From: Streptomyces thermolilacinus SPC6
Lineage (GTDB): Bacteria > Actinomycetota > Actinomycetes > Streptomycetales > Streptomycetaceae
Length of the DNA stretch: 64,000 nt
Reading direction: 5' to 3'
NCBI RefSeq assembly: GCF_000478605.2
Contig: NZ_ASHX02000001.1
Coordinates: 2,705,895-2,769,894, forward strand
Shown one piece after another: positions 18,139 to 26,747 of this stretch. Within the stretch, counting starts at the first letter, position 1. The number at the start of each line of letters is the position of its first letter. A program made the translations under genes and the position numbers. Below the pieces are notes generated by a model. It saw nothing but the letters and a program-made list of their open reading frames with translations. It searched no databases and was not told the DNA's origin.

Positions 18139-19260
18139 GTGGCAGCCAACGACCGGGCAACACCCGGAAAGTCGGGCGGAGGCTCCGGCAACGAAGCGCT
18201 GATGCGCGCGTCCCTCAGCGCGGTCGCCCCCGGCACGGCGCTCCGGGACGGACTGGAGCGCATCCTCCGCGGCAACACGGGCGGGCTGATCGTCCTCGGC
18301 ATGGACAAGACGGTCGAGTCGATGTGCACCGGCGGCTTCGTGCTGAACGTCGAGTTCACCGCGACCCGTCTGCGCGAGCTGTGCAAGCTCGACGGCGCGC
18401 TCATCCTCGACAAGGACATCACCAAGATCCTCCGCGCCGGTGTCCAGCTGGTCCCCGACGCGTCGATCCCGACCGAGGAGACCGGCACGCGGCACCGCAC
18501 GGCGGACCGGGTGTCCAAGCAGTGCGGCTTCCCGGTGATCTCCGTGTCACAGTCGATGAGGCTGATCGCCCTGTACGTGGACGGCGAGCGCCGCGTCCTG
18601 GAGGAGTCCGCCGCGATCCTGTCGCGCGCGAACCAGGCCCTCGCCACGCTGGAGCGGTACAAGCTGCGCCTGGACGAGGTGGCCGGGACGCTCTCCGCGC
18701 TGGAGATCGAGGACCTGGTCACCGTCCGGGACGTGACGGCCGTGGCGCAGCGCCTGGAGATGGTCCGCCGCATCGCCACGGAGATCGCGGAGTACGTGGT
18801 CGAGCTGGGTACGGACGGCCGCCTCCTCGCGCTCCAGCTCGACGAGCTGATCGCGGGCGTGGAGCCCGAGCGGGAGCTGGTCGTACAGGACTACGTGCCC
18901 GAGCCGACCGCGAAGCGGTCCCGCACGGTCGCGGAGGCGCTGACGGAGCTGGACGCGCTGTCGCACGCCGAGCTGCTGGAGCTGCCGACGGTGGCCCGCG
19001 CGCTCGGCTACAGCGGTTCGCCCGAGACCCTCGACTCGGCCGTGTCGCCGCGCGGCTACCGGCTGCTGGCGAAGGTGCCGCGCCTGCCGGGCGCGATCAT
19101 CGAGCGGCTCGTGGAGCACTTCGGCGGCCTCCAGAAGCTGCTCGCCGCGAGCGTGGACGACCTCCAGACCGTGGACGGCGTCGGCGAGGCCCGCGCCCGC
19201 AGCGTCCGGGAGGGCCTGTCGCGCCTCGCCGAGTCGTCGATCCTCGAACGGTACGTCTGA
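18139..19260 (+). CDS. disA: Diadenylate cyclase DisA, DNA integrity scanning protein
   Basis: DisA makes the second messenger c-di-AMP from two ATP and scans DNA for branched structures. In 373 residues the cyclase (DAC) domain shows the catalytic DGA ([11 protein letters not shown]) and the nucleotide-binding RHR ([10 protein letters not shown]). A helical linker follows, then a C-terminal helix-hairpin-helix DNA-binding domain ([19 protein letters not shown]). GTG 18139 follows a strong GGAGGAG ribosome site (18128-18134). In Streptomyces c-di-AMP affects osmotic balance and differentiation, and DisA is the main synthase there (established). Confidence 0.97.
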   Translation: MAANDRATPGKSGGGSGNEALMRASLSAVAPGTALRDGLERILRGNTGGLIVLGMDKTVESMCTGGFVLNVEFTATRLRELCKLDGALILDKDITKILRAGVQLVPDASIPTEETGTRHRTADRVSKQCGFPVISVSQSMRLIALYVDGERRVLEESAAILSRANQALATLERYKLRLDEVAGTLSALEIEDLVTVRDVTAVAQRLEMVRRIATEIAEYVVELGTDGRLLALQLDELIAGVEPERELVVQDYVPEPTAKRSRTVAEALTELDALSHAELLELPTVARALGYSGSPETLDSAVSPRGYRLLAKVPRLPGAIIERLVEHFGGLQKLLAASVDDLQTVDGVGEARARSVREGLSRLAESSILERYV

Positions 19261-19307
19261 CCCGCGAGGCGCTCGAACGCCACGCCCGAGCCGTAGCGGC
19301 GCGCGGT

Positions 19308-19326
19308 GCGGGGCCCGGCGCCCCGC
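19308..19326. terminator. Weak hairpin between convergent disA and the Gly-rich protein gene
   Basis: Arms GCGGGGC and GCCCCGC enclose a 5-nt loop. The short stem and lack of a T-run make the call tentative. Confidence 0.35.
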
Positions 19327-19329
19327 CGC

Positions 19330-20190
19330 TCAGTCCTTCGCCAGCGTGATGGACGACCGCAGCACGCCCTTGACGCCCGGCACGGTGGCCTCCGCCAGGT
19401 AGGTGCCGGGGCCCGCCGTCTGCACCGGCGGCGTGGCGCAGCGGGGCGCGCTGTGGCGGCGGTCCCACTCGATCACGTACGTGGCGGTGCCCCCGCCCGG
19501 CACGGCGACGTACACGCTGCCGGGGCCCTTGGGGCAGTCCTTGGACGACCAGATCTCGTCGCCGCCCTCGTCACTGATCGTCAGGACGGCCGTGGCTGGG
19601 CCCAGATCGGTCTTGCATCCGGCCCCGGAGCCGTTGCGCGCGGTCAGCCGGAACCGCGGCTTCTCCCCGGGGGCGTACGAGACCTTCGTGCTGCTCAGCG
19701 TCAGCTGGAGGGCGCCCGGGGCGCAGTTCGGCAGCGGCGAGTCGGCCGGGACCTGCTGGGCCGAGCCCGTACCGGAGCCGCCCGCACCGCCCGTGCCCGC
19801 ACCCGGGCCGGAGCCCGCGCCCCCGCCCGTACCGGACCCGGAGTCCCCGCCCGTACCGGAGCCGCCCGCGCCGGAGCCCGTACCGGGACCGGCCGTACCG
19901 GAGCCTCCCGTACCGGCCGGGCCGCCGGGGCTCTCGGACGCGCCGGCCTCGTCCCGGCCGCCCGGCTGTGCGCTGATGGCGGAACCGGACGGCGAAGGGC
20001 CCGGTGTGATGGAGGGCGCGGGAGAACCGGCGTTGGCCCCGTCGGCGCCCGTCCGGGAGCCGTCCCCACCGGAGCTGACGAACCATACGATCAGCGCGGC
20101 GAGCAGCGCGACCACGGTCGCGAAGACCGCCCTCCGCCGCCAGTAGATGGAGGAGGGAAGCGGCCCGACCGGATTGCGCAGAGATCCCAC
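19330..20190 (-). CDS. Membrane-anchored protein with long Gly/Thr/Ser-rich linker and extracellular domain
   Basis: This 286-residue protein has a short cytoplasmic N-terminus and one transmembrane helix (AVFATVVALLAALIVWFVSS, about residues 21-40). A ~110-residue low-complexity stalk of Gly, Ser, Thr and Pro follows, then a C-terminal beta-rich domain of about 110 residues with four Cys (LPNCAPG, GAGCKTDLG, SSKDCPKG, APRCATP). The C-terminal domain resembles immunoglobulin-like extracellular modules, but I recognise no named family. GTG 20190 is 7 nt after TACAGT (plus-strand 20198-20203), a leaderless arrangement. The stalk DNA is a repeat of GTACCGGAGCC-like units (about 19764-19920). Confidence 0.8.
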   Translation of the reverse strand: MGSLRNPVGPLPSSIYWRRRAVFATVVALLAALIVWFVSSGGDGSRTGADGANAGSPAPSITPGPSPSGSAISAQPGGRDEAGASESPGGPAGTGGSGTAGPGTGSGAGGSGTGGDSGSGTGGGAGSGPGAGTGGAGGSGTGSAQQVPADSPLPNCAPGALQLTLSSTKVSYAPGEKPRFRLTARNGSGAGCKTDLGPATAVLTISDEGGDEIWSSKDCPKGPGSVYVAVPGGGTATYVIEWDRRHSAPRCATPPVQTAGPGTYLAEATVPGVKGVLRSSITLAKD

Positions 20191-20359
20191 GGCGAAAACT
20201 GTACGAGAGATCACGGCCAACTCCCGCGTCCCCCGCCGGTGATACGCCAGATTTTGCCGATGATCACATCTCCGTGGCCGGTTTGCGAGCACCCGCGGGC
20301 GCGTCGTCGGCGGATGGCGCCGAACGAGTGGTTCCGGCGGCCGGGTACCGTCCGTCCTC

Positions 20360-21046
20360 ATGAGTGAGGACCTCTATCGCACCGTCACCGACTTCGCCCG
20401 GGACACTCCGTCCTGGGTGCACGTCTTCGCCGAGATCGGCACGGACGCCGGACTGCTGATCTTCGGCGTGCTGTTCGTCGTCGCCTGGTGGCGGGTGCGC
20501 CCCGCCGACGGGCGAGCGGTGGCGATCGCCGCGCTCGCGCCGGTCGCCACCGCCTTCGGGTACGTCGTCAGCGAGACGCTGAAGTCGCTGGTGGACGAGG
20601 AGAGGCCGTGCCGCGCCGTGGTGGGCGCCGTCGCCTCGATCGCCGAGTGCCCCCCGTACGGGGACTGGTCGTTCCCGAGCAACCACTCGGCCATCGCGGG
20701 CGCTTCGGCGATGGCGCTGGCGCTGGCGTGGCGGCGGATCGCGTGGCTGACGATGCCGCTGGCCGTGGTGATGGCGTTCTCGCGGGTGTTCGTCGGCGTG
20801 CACTACCCGCACGACGTGGCCGCGGGCCTGGTGGTGGGCGCCCTCGCGGTGATCCTGTTCGTCCGGCTGCTGACCGGCCCAGCCCAGCGGCTGGTGGAGA
20901 CGATGCGTACGAGCCGTTCCGGCGCCGCGCGGTGGCTTGCCGGGCCGGGCCCCGACGTGGACCTGGCGACGGCGGTGCCCCGGCAGCGCACCCGTGGCCG
21001 CCGCGCCGCCCCGCGCCGCGAGCCGGGCCGCCGCCGGGTCTCCTGA
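20360..21046 (+). CDS. PAP2-family phosphatase, integral membrane
   Basis: This 228-residue membrane protein has the three phosphatidate phosphatase type 2 motifs: KSLVDEERP, then WSFPSNHS, then SRVFVGVHYPHDVAAG, with the catalytic His in the last two. Several hydrophobic helices surround them. Relatives dephosphorylate undecaprenyl diphosphate or phosphatidic acid at the membrane surface, so a role in wall lipid recycling is possible. The C-terminal 50 residues are Arg-rich and probably cytoplasmic. It is divergent from the Gly-rich membrane protein and lies upstream of the glycosylase gene. Confidence 0.9.
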   Translation: MSEDLYRTVTDFARDTPSWVHVFAEIGTDAGLLIFGVLFVVAWWRVRPADGRAVAIAALAPVATAFGYVVSETLKSLVDEERPCRAVVGAVASIAECPPYGDWSFPSNHSAIAGASAMALALAWRRIAWLTMPLAVVMAFSRVFVGVHYPHDVAAGLVVGALAVILFVRLLTGPAQRLVETMRTSRSGAARWLAGPGPDVDLATAVPRQRTRGRRAAPRREPGRRRVS

Positions 21047-21138
21047 CGGACCGGCGCCCGGTCCGCTGGGGGCGCGGCGGGCGGTGAAGGGGGCGGGAGC
21101 GCGGAAAAGCCGTCCGGCCATGTCAGGATCGGAGGGCC

Positions 21139-22122
21139 ATGACTGCGACCGAGACTCCTGAAGCGGCCCCGCTCCCCCCGGCCCCGGCCTCCGCCCGCCC
21201 CGCCCCCTCCCCCGCCTCCGCCCCCGCCGCGCCGGGCACCCACGCCCCGGCCGAGCACCTCCACACGCCCGTCCTGGCGTGGTTCGAGCAGCACGCCCGC
21301 GACCTGCCCTGGCGGCGCCCCGAGGCGGGTGCCTGGGGCGTGATGGTGAGCGAGTTCATGCTCCAGCAGACACCCGTGAACCGGGTCCTGCCGGTGTACG
21401 AGCAGTGGATGGCCCGCTGGCCGCGCCCCGCCGCGCTCGCGGCCGAGGCGCCCGGCGAGGCGGTCCGCGCCTGGGGCCGGCTGGGCTACCCGCGCCGCGC
21501 CCTGCGGCTGCACGGTGCCGCCGTCGCCATAACGGAACGGCACGGCGGTGACGTACCGCACGACCACGCCCAGCTGCTGGCGCTGCCCGGCATCGGGGAG
21601 TACACGGCGGCGGCGGTGGCGTCGTTCGCGTACGGCAGGCGCCACCCGGTGCTGGACACGAACGTGCGCCGGGTCTTCGCCCGCGCGGTGACCGGCGTCC
21701 AGTACCCGCCGAACGCCACGACAGCCGCCGAGCGCAGGCTCGCCCGCGCCCTCCTGCCCGACGACGAGGCGACGGCGGCCCGCTGGGCGGCGGCCTCCAT
21801 GGAGCTGGGCGCCCTGGTGTGCACGGCACGGGGCGAGGACTGCGGGCGCTGCCCCATCGCGGGGGCGTGCGCCTGGCGCCTGGCCGGGAAGCCCGCCCAC
21901 GACGGCCCGCCCCGGCGCGGCCAGACGTACGCGGGCACCGACCGGCAGGTGCGCGGCAAGCTGCTCGCCGTCCTGCGCGAGGCGACCGCCCCGGTGCCGC
22001 AGGCCGCGCTCGACGCCGTCTGGCACGACGCGGTGCAGCGGGCCCGGGCGCTGGACGGCCTGGTCGCGGACGGCCTGGTGGAGCCGCTGGACGGCGGCCG
22101 CTACCGGCTCCCGTCGACCTGA
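21139..22122 (+). CDS. mutY: A/G-specific adenine glycosylase (MutY family)
   Basis: This DNA repair glycosylase removes adenine mispaired with 8-oxoguanine. In 327 residues it shows the catalytic-Glu region SEFMLQQTPVNRV, the helix-hairpin-helix LPGIGEYTAAAVASFAYG, the conserved LDTNVRRV Asp and a C-terminal iron-sulfur cluster (CTARGEDCGRCPIAGAC). The C-terminal NUDIX-like 8-oxoG recognition domain of E. coli MutY is missing or reduced, as in many actinobacterial members. The N-terminal 35 residues are Ala/Pro-rich. A single-gene unit is likely. Confidence 0.93.
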   Translation: MTATETPEAAPLPPAPASARPAPSPASAPAAPGTHAPAEHLHTPVLAWFEQHARDLPWRRPEAGAWGVMVSEFMLQQTPVNRVLPVYEQWMARWPRPAALAAEAPGEAVRAWGRLGYPRRALRLHGAAVAITERHGGDVPHDHAQLLALPGIGEYTAAAVASFAYGRRHPVLDTNVRRVFARAVTGVQYPPNATTAAERRLARALLPDDEATAARWAAASMELGALVCTARGEDCGRCPIAGACAWRLAGKPAHDGPPRRGQTYAGTDRQVRGKLLAVLREATAPVPQAALDAVWHDAVQRARALDGLVADGLVEPLDGGRYRLPST

Positions 22123-22221
22123 CCCGCACGCCCGTCGCCGGGCTCCCGTCCGCCTGCCCCGCACGCCCGGCGCGAGGCCTCCCGGGCCGTCTCCCTCCGC
22201 GTCCCCGCCCTCACGCACCGC

Positions 22222-22246
22222 TTGTGACAGCGCCGCTGTTACACAA
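22222..22246. promoter_or_regulatory. Imperfect inverted repeat upstream of sigE, candidate CseB site
   Basis: TTGTGACAGCG and CGCTGTTACACAA face each other (one half has two extra bases), 156-180 bp upstream of the sigE start. In Streptomyces coelicolor sigE transcription depends on the response regulator CseB; whether this repeat is its site is inference. Confidence 0.4.
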
Positions 22247-22401
22247 CCGATGGGCAGCCGTGCGCCCGCCGAAGGGTGGACCGGACAGTGCCGTGACAAG
22301 CGCTCCGTAGCTTCTCCTGTGTCAGCGCGGGACACCGGCCGAAGTGGCCGGAGGCGCTGCGGGGACCACGGCTTGTCACGGGGAAACGGAGGCGGTTCGG
22401 G

Positions 22402-23076
22402 ATGTCGCACGGCGAGGTGCTCGGATTCGAGGAGTACGTACGCACTCGGCAGGACGCCCTGCTGCGCAGCGCCCGGCGGCTCGTACCGGACCCGGTGGAC
22501 GCGCAGGACCTGCTCCAGACCGCCCTCGCCCGGACGTTCGGCCGCTGGGACGGCATAGCCGACAAGTCCCTCGCCGACGCCTATCTGCGCCGCGTCATGA
22601 TCAACACCCGGACCGAGTGGTGGCGCGCCCGCAAGCTGGAGGAGGTGCCCACCGAGCAGCTGCCCGACGCGTCCGTGGACGACGCGACCGAGCAGCACGC
22701 GGACCGGGCCCTGCTGATGGACGTGCTGAAGGTGCTGGCGCCGAAGCAGCGCAGCGTGGTCGTGCTGCGGCACTGGGAGCAGATGAGCACCGAGGAGACG
22801 GCGGCTGCGCTCGGCATGTCTACCGGTACGGTGAAGAGCACACTGCACCGCGCGCTCGCCCGGCTTCGCCAGGAGCTGGAGAGCCGGGACCTCGACGCCC
22901 GCGCCCTGGACCGCACCGACCGCCCCACCGGCGACCGTGGCGGCCGCGGCACCGACCGGACCGTCCCCGGCACCGGCCGGGCCGCGCACGACGGCCGGCC
23001 CCGGCGTACGGAGCCCGGTGTTCGGGTGGTGGAGCAGCGGCGTCACGGACGGGAGCGGGAGCGGTGCGCGGCCTGA
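22402..23076 (+). CDS. sigE: RNA polymerase ECF sigma factor SigE
   Basis: SigE directs transcription of cell-envelope stress genes. In 224 residues it has sigma region 2 (LVPDPVDAQDLLQTALARTFGRWDGI) and region 4 (VVVLRHWEQMSTEETAAALGMSTGTVKSTLHRALARL). A GGAGG ribosome site (22388-22392) is 9 nt before ATG 22402. It heads the sigE-cseA-cseB-cseC operon and overlaps cseA by 13 nt. As I recall, the S. coelicolor protein is about 176 residues; here the region after the helix-turn-helix carries an extra ~45 residues rich in Arg, Gly, Asp and Thr. No anti-sigma gene is adjacent, in line with control at the level of transcription by CseBC. Confidence 0.95.
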   Translation: MSHGEVLGFEEYVRTRQDALLRSARRLVPDPVDAQDLLQTALARTFGRWDGIADKSLADAYLRRVMINTRTEWWRARKLEEVPTEQLPDASVDDATEQHADRALLMDVLKVLAPKQRSVVVLRHWEQMSTEETAAALGMSTGTVKSTLHRALARLRQELESRDLDARALDRTDRPTGDRGGRGTDRTVPGTGRAAHDGRPRRTEPGVRVVEQRRHGRERERCAA

Positions 23077-23804
23077 GCGGCAGCAGCCTGAGCGGCACAC
23101 GCGGGACCGGCGGCACACCGGCGCCGGGGCCCGGCAGCGACAACACCGGCAGCAGCGCGAGCGGCAGAGCGGCGGGGAGGGCGGCGGTGGCCGGGCTCGC
23201 CGCCGCGGGCGTGCTCGGCCTGCTCACGGCCGCCTGCTCCACCGGCGGCACCGGCACGCGCGACGAGGGCGCCGCGCCCACGGACCAGGCGGCCCCCTCC
23301 GGCAGGCCCAGCGCGGCCGCGTCGGCGGCGTCGCCGTTCCGGCGGGTCGATGTGATCGCGCTGCTGAAGGGCGACCCCAAGGTCGGCGAGCAGGTGAAGC
23401 GGGACCTCAAGCCGTGCGCGGCGGACGCGTACCCGGTGGACACCTCGTACGGGAACCTCACCGGCACCGGCGTCGCCGACGTCGTCGTCAACGTCATGAC
23501 CTGCGGCGACGCGGTGGGGGTCGGCACCTATGTGTACCGGATGCGGGACAAGGCGTACGAGAACGTGTTCGCGCTGGAGGAGCCGGCCGTCTACTCGGAG
23601 ATCGACCGGGGGGACCTGGTCGTCACCAAGCAGGTGTACGCGAAGGGCGACCCGATCGCCTATCCGTCCGGCGAGGACGTGATCACCTACCGCTGGTCGT
23701 CGGACCGGTTCACCGAGCACTACATGGTGCACAACGAGTACAGCAAGGCGGTCGAGGGCGGGGACATCACCGGTCCCGCGCCGACCGCGCCGAGTGAGAA
23801 CTGA
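23064..23804 (+). CDS. cseA: CseA, lipoprotein modulating the SigE system
   Basis: CseA is a lipoprotein on the outer face of the membrane; its loss raises SigE activity in S. coelicolor (established). The 246-residue frame starts at GTG 23064 inside the sigE 3' end. The signal peptide VAGLAAAGVLGLLTAACSTGG has a lipobox ending LTAAC, with the modified Cys near residue 60. This unusually long N-terminal part could mean an internal start closer to the signal peptide. The mature domain (about 85-235) is compact with two further Cys (LKPCAAD, MTCGD). cseB follows 31 nt later. Confidence 0.9.
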   Translation: MRGLSGSSLSGTRGTGGTPAPGPGSDNTGSSASGRAAGRAAVAGLAAAGVLGLLTAACSTGGTGTRDEGAAPTDQAAPSGRPSAAASAASPFRRVDVIALLKGDPKVGEQVKRDLKPCAADAYPVDTSYGNLTGTGVADVVVNVMTCGDAVGVGTYVYRMRDKAYENVFALEEPAVYSEIDRGDLVVTKQVYAKGDPIAYPSGEDVITYRWSSDRFTEHYMVHNEYSKAVEGGDITGPAPTAPSEN

Positions 23805-23835
23805 GGCGGAAGTGACGGGCGCGGGAGGGCGCGGT

Positions 23836-24546
23836 ATGGCGGAGACGCACGTCCTGTTCGTGGAGGACGACGACGTCATCCGGGAGGCCACGCAGCTGGC
23901 CCTGGAGCGGGACGGCTTCGCGGTCACGGCGATGCCGGACGGGCTGTCCGGCCTCGACGCGTTCCGGGCGCGGCAGCCGGACATCGCGCTGCTGGACGTG
24001 ATGCTGCCCGGCATGGACGGGGTCAGCCTGTGCCGCCGCATCCGGGACGAGTCCACGGTGCCGGTGATCATGATGTCGGCGCGGGCGGACTCGATCGACG
24101 TGGTGCTGGGCCTGGAGGCGGGCGCCGACGACTACGTCACCAAGCCGTTCGACGGTGCCGTGCTGATGGCGCGCATCAGGGCCGTACTGCGCCGGTTCGA
24201 GAACGCGGGCGGCGGGGCGGCGGGCGCGGACCCGGGCGACCGGGGCGGGCGCGCCGAGCGCGGGCTGCTGGTCTTCGGGGACCTGGAGGTCGACACGGAG
24301 GGCATGGAGGTGCGCCGGGGCGGCGTACCGGTCGCGCTGACGCCGACGGAGATGCGGCTGCTGCTGGAGTTCTCGTCCGCGCCGGGCACGGTCCTGTCGC
24401 GGGACAAGCTGCTGGAGCGGGTCTGGGACTACGGCTGGGGCGGTGACACGCGCGTGGTGGACGTCCATGTGCAGCGGCTGCGCGCCAAGATCGGCCAGGA
24501 CCGGATCGAGACGGTCCGCGGCTTCGGTTACAAGCTCAGGGCCTGA
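23836..24546 (+). CDS. cseB: CseB, OmpR-family response regulator of sigE
   Basis: This 236-residue two-component response regulator has a receiver domain (acidic pair in FVEDDDVI, phospho-Asp in LLDVMLPG, Lys in VTKPF) and a winged-helix DNA-binding domain (LTPTEMRLLLEFSSAPG ... RVVDVHVQRLRAKIG). In S. coelicolor it activates the sigE promoter when phosphorylated by CseC. ATG 23836 begins MAETHVLFVEDDD, closely matching the characterised protein; a GGGAGGG site precedes it. It lies 6 nt upstream of cseC. Confidence 0.96.
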   Translation: MAETHVLFVEDDDVIREATQLALERDGFAVTAMPDGLSGLDAFRARQPDIALLDVMLPGMDGVSLCRRIRDESTVPVIMMSARADSIDVVLGLEAGADDYVTKPFDGAVLMARIRAVLRRFENAGGGAAGADPGDRGGRAERGLLVFGDLEVDTEGMEVRRGGVPVALTPTEMRLLLEFSSAPGTVLSRDKLLERVWDYGWGGDTRVVDVHVQRLRAKIGQDRIETVRGFGYKLRA

Positions 24547-24552
24547 GGAGCG

Positions 24553-25986
24553 ATGAGACAACCGGCACTGCGGACGGGCGTGCGATGGAAGATCTCCGTC
24601 GCCATCGCCGCCGTGGGCGCCCTGATCACGATGGCGCTGAGCCTCGTCGTCCACAACGCCGCCCGCGTGTCGATGCTCGACAACGCGCGCGAGGTGCAGA
24701 TGGAGCGGCTTCTCTTCGCCCAGCGCGTGTACGAGGCGTCGAAGCCCAAGGAGCCCCGGTTCGGCACCAAGCTCAACGACCCGAACCTGCCGCGCGAGCT
24801 GAACCGGCTGATGGCGCGCAAGCACCGCGGCACGTATGTGGAGGAGCACGCGGACGGCGCGCCGGACGTGTGGGCGGCGGTGCCCCTCGGCAACGGCGAC
24901 GTGCTGTCGCTGCACACGCCGTTCGCGGACCGCAGCGCGACGGTGATGCGACGGCTGGACGAGGCGCTGATCGTCGGTTCGGTGTCGGTCGTCTTCGCCG
25001 GATCGGCGCTGGGCGTGCTCATCGGCGGGCAGCTGTCGCGACGGCTGCGGAAGGCGGCCGCCGCCGCGGGGAAGGTCGCGCAGGGCAACACGGACGTGCG
25101 GGTGCGGGACGCGATCGGCGGGGTCGTACGGGACGAGACGGACGAGCTGGCGCGGGCGGTGGACGCCCTGACGGACGCCCTGCACGAGCGGATCGAAGCG
25201 GAGCGGCGGGTCACGGCGGACATCGCGCACGAGCTGCGCACCCCGGTCACGGGGCTGCTGACGGCCGCCGAGCTGCTGCCGCCGGGCCGGCCGACGGAGC
25301 TGGTGCGGGACCGGGCGAGGGCGATGCGCACCCTGGTGGAGGACGTGCTGGAGGTGGCCCGGCTCGACAGCGCGTCGGAGCGGGCCGAGCTCCAGGAGAT
25401 CGCGCTCGGCGAGTTCGTCGGCCGCAGGGTGGCGCTGCTGAACCCGGACGCGGTGGTGCGGGTGGTGCACGAGTCGTGGGTGAGCACCGACCCGCGCCGC
25501 CTGGAGCGCATCCTCGGCAACCTGCTGACCAACGCCGCCAAGTACGGCAGGCCGCCGGTCGAGGTGACCGTCGAGGGCCGGGTCGTACGGGTACGGGACC
25601 ACGGGCCCGGGTTCCCGGAGGCGCTGCTGCGCGAGGGGCCGAGCCGGTTCCGCACGGGCGCCAGCGACCGGGGCCGGGCGGGCGCCGGGCACGGGCTGGG
25701 CCTGACCATCGCGGCGGGCCAGGCGCGGGTGCTGGGCGCCCGGCTCACCTTCCGCAACGCCGCGATGCCGGAGGGCACCGCCGCCCAGGCGGCCCCGGAC
25801 GGCACGGCCGCACACGGGATCCCGGGCTCCACGGCCGCACACGGGACCCCGGGCTCCACGGCCCCGGGAACGCCTGATGGCACCGCCCCGGGGGTGGGGG
25901 GTGCCATCGCGGTGCTGTGGCTGCCGGAGCACGCTCCGACGAACACGGGGAGCTTCCCGATGATCCAGTTCCCGGAGGAGACCTGA
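24553..25986 (+). CDS. cseC: CseC, sensor histidine kinase of the SigE system
   Basis: This membrane kinase senses envelope damage and phosphorylates CseB. The 477 residues comprise a first transmembrane helix (about 13-35), an extracytoplasmic sensor of about 100 residues and a second helix (LIVGSVSVVFAGSALGVLI, about 140). A HAMP linker follows, then the H-box ITADIAHELRTPVTG region, the N-box ILGNLLTNAAKYG, and ATP lid motifs DHGPGF and GHGLGLTIAAGQA. Near the end a low-complexity insertion of about 45 residues, partly two 27-bp repeats, interrupts the last strand of the ATPase domain before IAVLWLPEHAP. The insertion may be tolerated in a surface loop. Confidence 0.95.
   Translation: MRQPALRTGVRWKISVAIAAVGALITMALSLVVHNAARVSMLDNAREVQMERLLFAQRVYEASKPKEPRFGTKLNDPNLPRELNRLMARKHRGTYVEEHADGAPDVWAAVPLGNGDVLSLHTPFADRSATVMRRLDEALIVGSVSVVFAGSALGVLIGGQLSRRLRKAAAAAGKVAQGNTDVRVRDAIGGVVRDETDELARAVDALTDALHERIEAERRVTADIAHELRTPVTGLLTAAELLPPGRPTELVRDRARAMRTLVEDVLEVARLDSASERAELQEIALGEFVGRRVALLNPDAVVRVVHESWVSTDPRRLERILGNLLTNAAKYGRPPVEVTVEGRVVRVRDHGPGFPEALLREGPSRFRTGASDRGRAGAGHGLGLTIAAGQARVLGARLTFRNAAMPEGTAAQAAPDGTAAHGIPGSTAAHGTPGSTAPGTPDGTAPGVGGAIAVLWLPEHAPTNTGSFPMIQFPEET
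25804..25857 (+). repeat. Two tandem 27-bp units inside cseC
   Basis: Units 25804-25830 and 25831-25857 differ at one base, and a partial third follows. They encode the nonapeptide pair TAAHGIPGS/TAAHGTPGS within a loop of the kinase ATPase domain. Confidence 0.85.
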
Positions 25987-26021
25987 GCGGCCGCTCCGGA
26001 GACGGGGCGGGATGCGGGGGC

Positions 26022-26044
26022 GGGGGCGCCGGGTGGGCGCCCCC
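26022..26044. terminator. Hairpin between convergent cseC and the M23 peptidase gene
   Basis: Perfect arms GGGGGCGC and GCGCCCCC enclose a 7-nt loop. It could serve both genes. Confidence 0.6.
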
Positions 26045-26054
26045 TGGGGCGTCC

Positions 26055-26747
26055 TTAGAGGACGACGCCCTCGGCGCGCAGGAACTTCGCCGGGTTGACG
26101 GACGAGCCGTAGTTCGGCGTCGTGCGGATCTCGAAGTGCAGGTGCGGGCCGGAGGAGTTGCCGGTGTTGCCGGACCGGGCGATCGACTGGCCCGTCTTCA
26201 CCTTCGAGCCGAGCTTCACGTTGATCTTCGAGAGGTGCGCGTACTGCGAGTACGTGCCGTTGGAGTGCTTGATGACGATGGCGTTGCCGTAGGCCGGGCC
26301 GTCGCCGCCGCCGTTGGGGCCGGCCTTGACGACGACGCCGCTGTGGGCGGCCTTCACCGGGGTGCCGACCGGGACGGCGAAGTCCTGGCCCGAGTGCTTG
26401 CTCGTCCACATGGCGCCGCCCTGGTTGTAGCTGGCGGTCAGCGTGTAGCCGTTGACGGGCTTGACCCAGCCGATGGCCTTCTTGGCCTTCTTGGCGGCCG
26501 CGGCCTTCTTGGCGGCGGCCTTGACCGCGGCGGCCTTGGTGGCCTTCGCCTTGGCGGCCTGCTGGGCGGCGTGCGCCTGAGCCTTCGCCTGGGCGGCGAC
26601 GGCGGCGGCGGTGTCCATGGCGAGCGGAGCCTTGGCCTCGGCCGCGACGGCCGACGCACCTGCTCCGAACACCGTGGCAACTCCCATGCCGGCGGCAGCG
26701 AGGGCGACGACGGCGTTACGGGCGGGGTGGTTGGCGCGCTGCGACAT
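26055..26747 (-). CDS. Secreted M23-family metallopeptidase with Ala/Lys-rich linker
   Basis: This 230-residue secreted endopeptidase probably cleaves peptidoglycan cross-bridges. A Sec signal peptide (VVALAAAGMGVATVFGAGASAVAA) ends near residue 36. An Ala/Lys-rich tract of about 50 residues (KAKATKAAAVKAAAKKAAAA) resembles a cationic wall-binding stretch. The C-terminal LytM domain shows HSGQDFAVPVGTPV (zinc His and Asp) and GPHLHFEIR. ATG 26747 is used because it directly precedes the signal peptide and a GGAGG lies about 12 nt upstream; the frame is open further but lacks signal features. Its position beside the SigE operon suits a role in wall maintenance. Confidence 0.9.
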   Translation of the reverse strand: MSQRANHPARNAVVALAAAGMGVATVFGAGASAVAAEAKAPLAMDTAAAVAAQAKAQAHAAQQAAKAKATKAAAVKAAAKKAAAAKKAKKAIGWVKPVNGYTLTASYNQGGAMWTSKHSGQDFAVPVGTPVKAAHSGVVVKAGPNGGGDGPAYGNAIVIKHSNGTYSQYAHLSKINVKLGSKVKTGQSIARSGNTGNSSGPHLHFEIRTTPNYGSSVNPAKFLRAEGVVL

